The notes beneath the pieces are model-generated. The model was not told the DNA's origin. It made no database searches and saw nothing but the letters and a program-made list of their open reading frames with translations. A program made the position numbers and the translations under genes. A stretch of DNA of 64,000 nucleotides from Aureimonas sp. AU4 (lineage in GTDB: Bacteria; Pseudomonadota; Alphaproteobacteria; Rhizobiales; Rhizobiaceae), in contig NZ_BBWK01000034.1 in NCBI RefSeq assembly GCF_001463765.1, positions 1-64,000 on the forward strand, given 5' to 3'. Shown in pieces: positions 62,328 through 64,000 of the stretch (position 1 is the stretch's first letter; each line of letters begins with the position of its first letter).

Positions 62328-62653
62328 TCCTCTGACGAGGCCTCCGGATGATGGGGGATGAGTGATCGAGCGGTGCGGGCATGCCCGGCCAGGTGAGTCA
62401 TATGCGCTCCCCGACGGGGGAAGGTTTCCTGTTGCTCCCGTTGCCGGTTCGATCCGGCGTCTCGCACCCTCCGGCACGAAGCGGACAAGGATCCTCATCC
62501 GGTCCGCGCTTCTAGCACGAAGGCTCGTGGCGCGCCAAGCGCGACCCGCGAGCGCGCCCGGGGCGCCGGGAACGCGCCCTTAAGCCCTTGTCGGCAAGAG
62601 TGGGGAACCGGTGGCACCGAGGCCCGGCCTCCCGCTCGAAGGCTCAACCTGGA
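62328..62653. other. Divergent spacer between kup and the HD-GYP gene
   Basis: This 326-bp gap must hold the promoters of kup (minus) and the HD-GYP gene (plus). It has short stems such as GCCGG/CCGGC near 62443-62458 and GC-rich palindromes near 62530-62570, but no clear -35/-10 pair, riboswitch or RNA gene that I can support. A T-arm-like GGTTCGATCC lies at about 62446 without the rest of a tRNA. Confidence 0.4.
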
Positions 62654-64000
62654 ATGACGCCCCTTCTGTCCGGCTCCCTTCCCGCCGCCACGCCGGGGCT
62701 GCGCCTGTCGCAGATCCTGTCGACCCTCAGCCATGCGCTCGACATGACCGAGGGGCAGCCGGCGGGACACTGCGTGCGAGCGGCCTTCGTGGCGGACCGG
62801 ATCGGTGCGGCGGTCGGACTGGCGGGACCCGAGCGGCGCGAGTTGCGCTACGCCGTTCTCCTCAAGGACCTCGGCTGCTCCTCCAACGCCGCCCGGCTCT
62901 GCCAGCTCTATCTCGCCGACGACCTCGGCTTCAAACGGGACTTCAAGCGCCTCGGCAGCGGCCTGCCGGAGGTGCTGCGCTTCGTCCTGGAACAGACCGG
63001 CGCGGGGGCGGACCTTGCGGGACGGGTGCGGGCGGTCGGCCACATCCTGCGCCATGGCGGCGAGATCGCGCGCGAGCTGATCGAGACGCGCTGCACGCGC
63101 GGCGCCTCGATCGCCCGGCGGCTGCGCTTCTCGGAGACGGTGGCCGAGGGCATCGCCTCGCTCGACGAGCACTGGGACGGCGGCGGCAAGCCCGCCGGCC
63201 TGTCGGGCGGCGCCATCCCGCTCTTCAGCCGCATCGCGCTCCTGTCGCAGATCGTCGATGTCTTCCACCGCTTCGGCGGCCCGCGCGCGGCGCTGGAGGA
63301 GGCGCGGCGCAGGTCCGGCCGCTGGTTCGACCCCGCGCTCGTCGCAGCCCTTGGGGAATCGGCGCGCGACGGAGCCCTGTGGGACGCGTTGGCCGGCCCC
63401 GAGGCGCTCCTCGTGCCGGTGGAGGACGATCCGGCCGAAGAGGTGGACGAGCCCTATCTCGACGACATCGCCCAGGCTTTCGGCGACATCGTCGACGCCA
63501 AGAGCCCCTATACCGGAAACCACTGCCAGCGCGTCGCGCTCTATGCCGACATGATCGGCGAGTCGCTCGCCCTGTCGGACGAGACGCGCCGCCGCCTCCG
63601 GCGGGCCGCCCTTCTCCACGACATCGGCAAGCTCGGCGTCTCCAACAGCATCCTCGACAAGCCGGGGCGCCTCGACGAGCGGGAATGGAGCCTCATGCGC
63701 CGGCACCCGGTCCACAGCCGCCTCATCCTGACGGGGCTGCCCGTCTTCGCGGAAGCCGCCGAGATCGGCGGCGCCCATCACGAGCGCCTGGACGGGCGCG
63801 GCTATCCGGACGGGATCGGCGGGCCCGAGATCACGCCGCTGACGCGCGTCGTGACGGTCGCCGACATCTTCGACGCACTCACCGCCGACCGCCCCTATCG
63901 CAAGGCCATGTCGCGCGCGGACGCCTTCGCCATCCTCGAGGCGGATCGCGATACGGTGGTCGACCGCCAGGCGGTCGCGGCCCTGCGCGAGGGCATCGCC
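62654..64000 (+). CDS. HD-GYP-domain cyclic di-GMP phosphodiesterase, 3' end cut
   Basis: At least 449 residues; the frame runs off the window. The first 230 residues resemble an HD-like domain whose metal motif is degenerate (VLLKDLGCSSNAARL, with KD for HD near residue 70), though DEHWDGGGKPAGLSG keeps a GYP-like trace. From about residue 270 lies a canonical HD-GYP domain: GNHCQRVALYADMIG, ALLHDIGKLGVSNSILDKPGRL (split) near 321, HHERLDGRGYPDGIGG and VADIFDALTADRPYRKAM. It probably hydrolyses c-di-GMP. The start ATG 62654 gives the longest frame without low-complexity sequence. Confidence 0.9.
   Translation, partial: MTPLLSGSLPAATPGLRLSQILSTLSHALDMTEGQPAGHCVRAAFVADRIGAAVGLAGPERRELRYAVLLKDLGCSSNAARLCQLYLADDLGFKRDFKRLGSGLPEVLRFVLEQTGAGADLAGRVRAVGHILRHGGEIARELIETRCTRGASIARRLRFSETVAEGIASLDEHWDGGGKPAGLSGGAIPLFSRIALLSQIVDVFHRFGGPRAALEEARRRSGRWFDPALVAALGESARDGALWDALAGPEALLVPVEDDPAEEVDEPYLDDIAQAFGDIVDAKSPYTGNHCQRVALYADMIGESLALSDETRRRLRRAALLHDIGKLGVSNSILDKPGRLDEREWSLMRRHPVHSRLILTGLPVFAEAAEIGGAHHERLDGRGYPDGIGGPEITPLTRVVTVADIFDALTADRPYRKAMSRADAFAILEADRDTVVDRQAVAALREGIA

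Noticed and set aside
62440-62465. T-arm-like GGTTCGATCC suggesting a tRNA
   Set aside because: No matching D-arm, anticodon arm or acceptor stem can be drawn around it. A similar string near 40043 has the same problem.

Overview
This window reads as chromosomal DNA from a GC-rich alphaproteobacterium of the order Hyphomicrobiales (Rhizobiales). I base that on gene content: an ActS/ActR (RegB/RegA) redox two-component pair, a FrcBCA-type sugar transporter with a divergent ROK regulator, PmtA-type phospholipid methyltransferase, MmcB, SqdB, DUF3618-type stress membrane proteins, an RpoH-like promoter in front of dnaK, and a C-rich-loop sRNA beside polA. The exact genus cannot be fixed by eye. 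Base use looks even throughout, and I see no insertion sequence, prophage, CRISPR array, tRNA or rRNA.

Layout. 1-6.0 kb (minus): truncated intracellular PHB depolymerase, GNAT acetyltransferase, DUF1330 protein, pyrF and polA. 6.2-6.4 kb (plus): an AbcR/alpha-r15-like sRNA with three C-rich hairpin loops and a strong terminator. 6.6-10.6 kb: M20 peptidase, a coupled 55-aa ORF, a degenerate Doc/Fic-like protein, an orphan Bug-type binding protein and a MipA/OmpV porin-like protein. 10.9-16.0 kb: a class A penicillin-binding protein, then a minus-strand stress-envelope cluster whose first-transcribed members precede an LEA-like 11-residue-repeat protein. 16.2-22.9 kb: dnaK, an acyltransferase lying between dnaK and dnaJ, dnaJ, pmtA, a flavodoxin-like protein and an HdeD-like protein. 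22.9-30.3 kb: SDR oxidoreductase, YnjB-like binding protein, DUF1345 protein, hrpB, and the ActS/ActR pair. 30.5-38.7 kb: mmcB, a MerR metal regulator, L,D-transpeptidase lipoprotein, YqaA-like protein, malate synthase G, a periplasmic 5'-nucleotidase and an SPFH/NfeD pair. 38.8-43.3 kb: ROK regulator and frcBCA. 43.4-49.2 kb (minus): complete oppABCDF. 49.4-54.5 kb: MltB-type transglycosylase, an ABM monooxygenase, a divergent HxlR/LLM-oxidoreductase pair, a MOSC protein and sqdB. 54.7-64 kb: glycosyltransferase (candidate SQDG synthase), GlxA/AraC regulator, betaine/choline ABC transporter, a small basic protein, Kup potassium transporter, and a truncated HD-GYP phosphodiesterase.

Themes. 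Several blocks fit an organism that copes with osmotic and nutrient stress: betaine uptake, potassium uptake, LEA-like envelope proteins, chaperones, sulfolipid and methylated phospholipid synthesis, and high-affinity sugar and peptide uptake. The sRNA candidate shows C-rich loops able to pair with Shine-Dalgarno sequences, and the frcB and oppA start regions in this window carry matching GGAGG motifs. A family of multi-hairpin intergenic repeats occurs three times (about 3.0, 30.3 and 41.4 kb); the 41.4 kb copy is part of a roughly 180-nt structured spacer between frcB and frcC.

All calls come from reading the sequence and from recalled family knowledge; no search, alignment or folding program was run.
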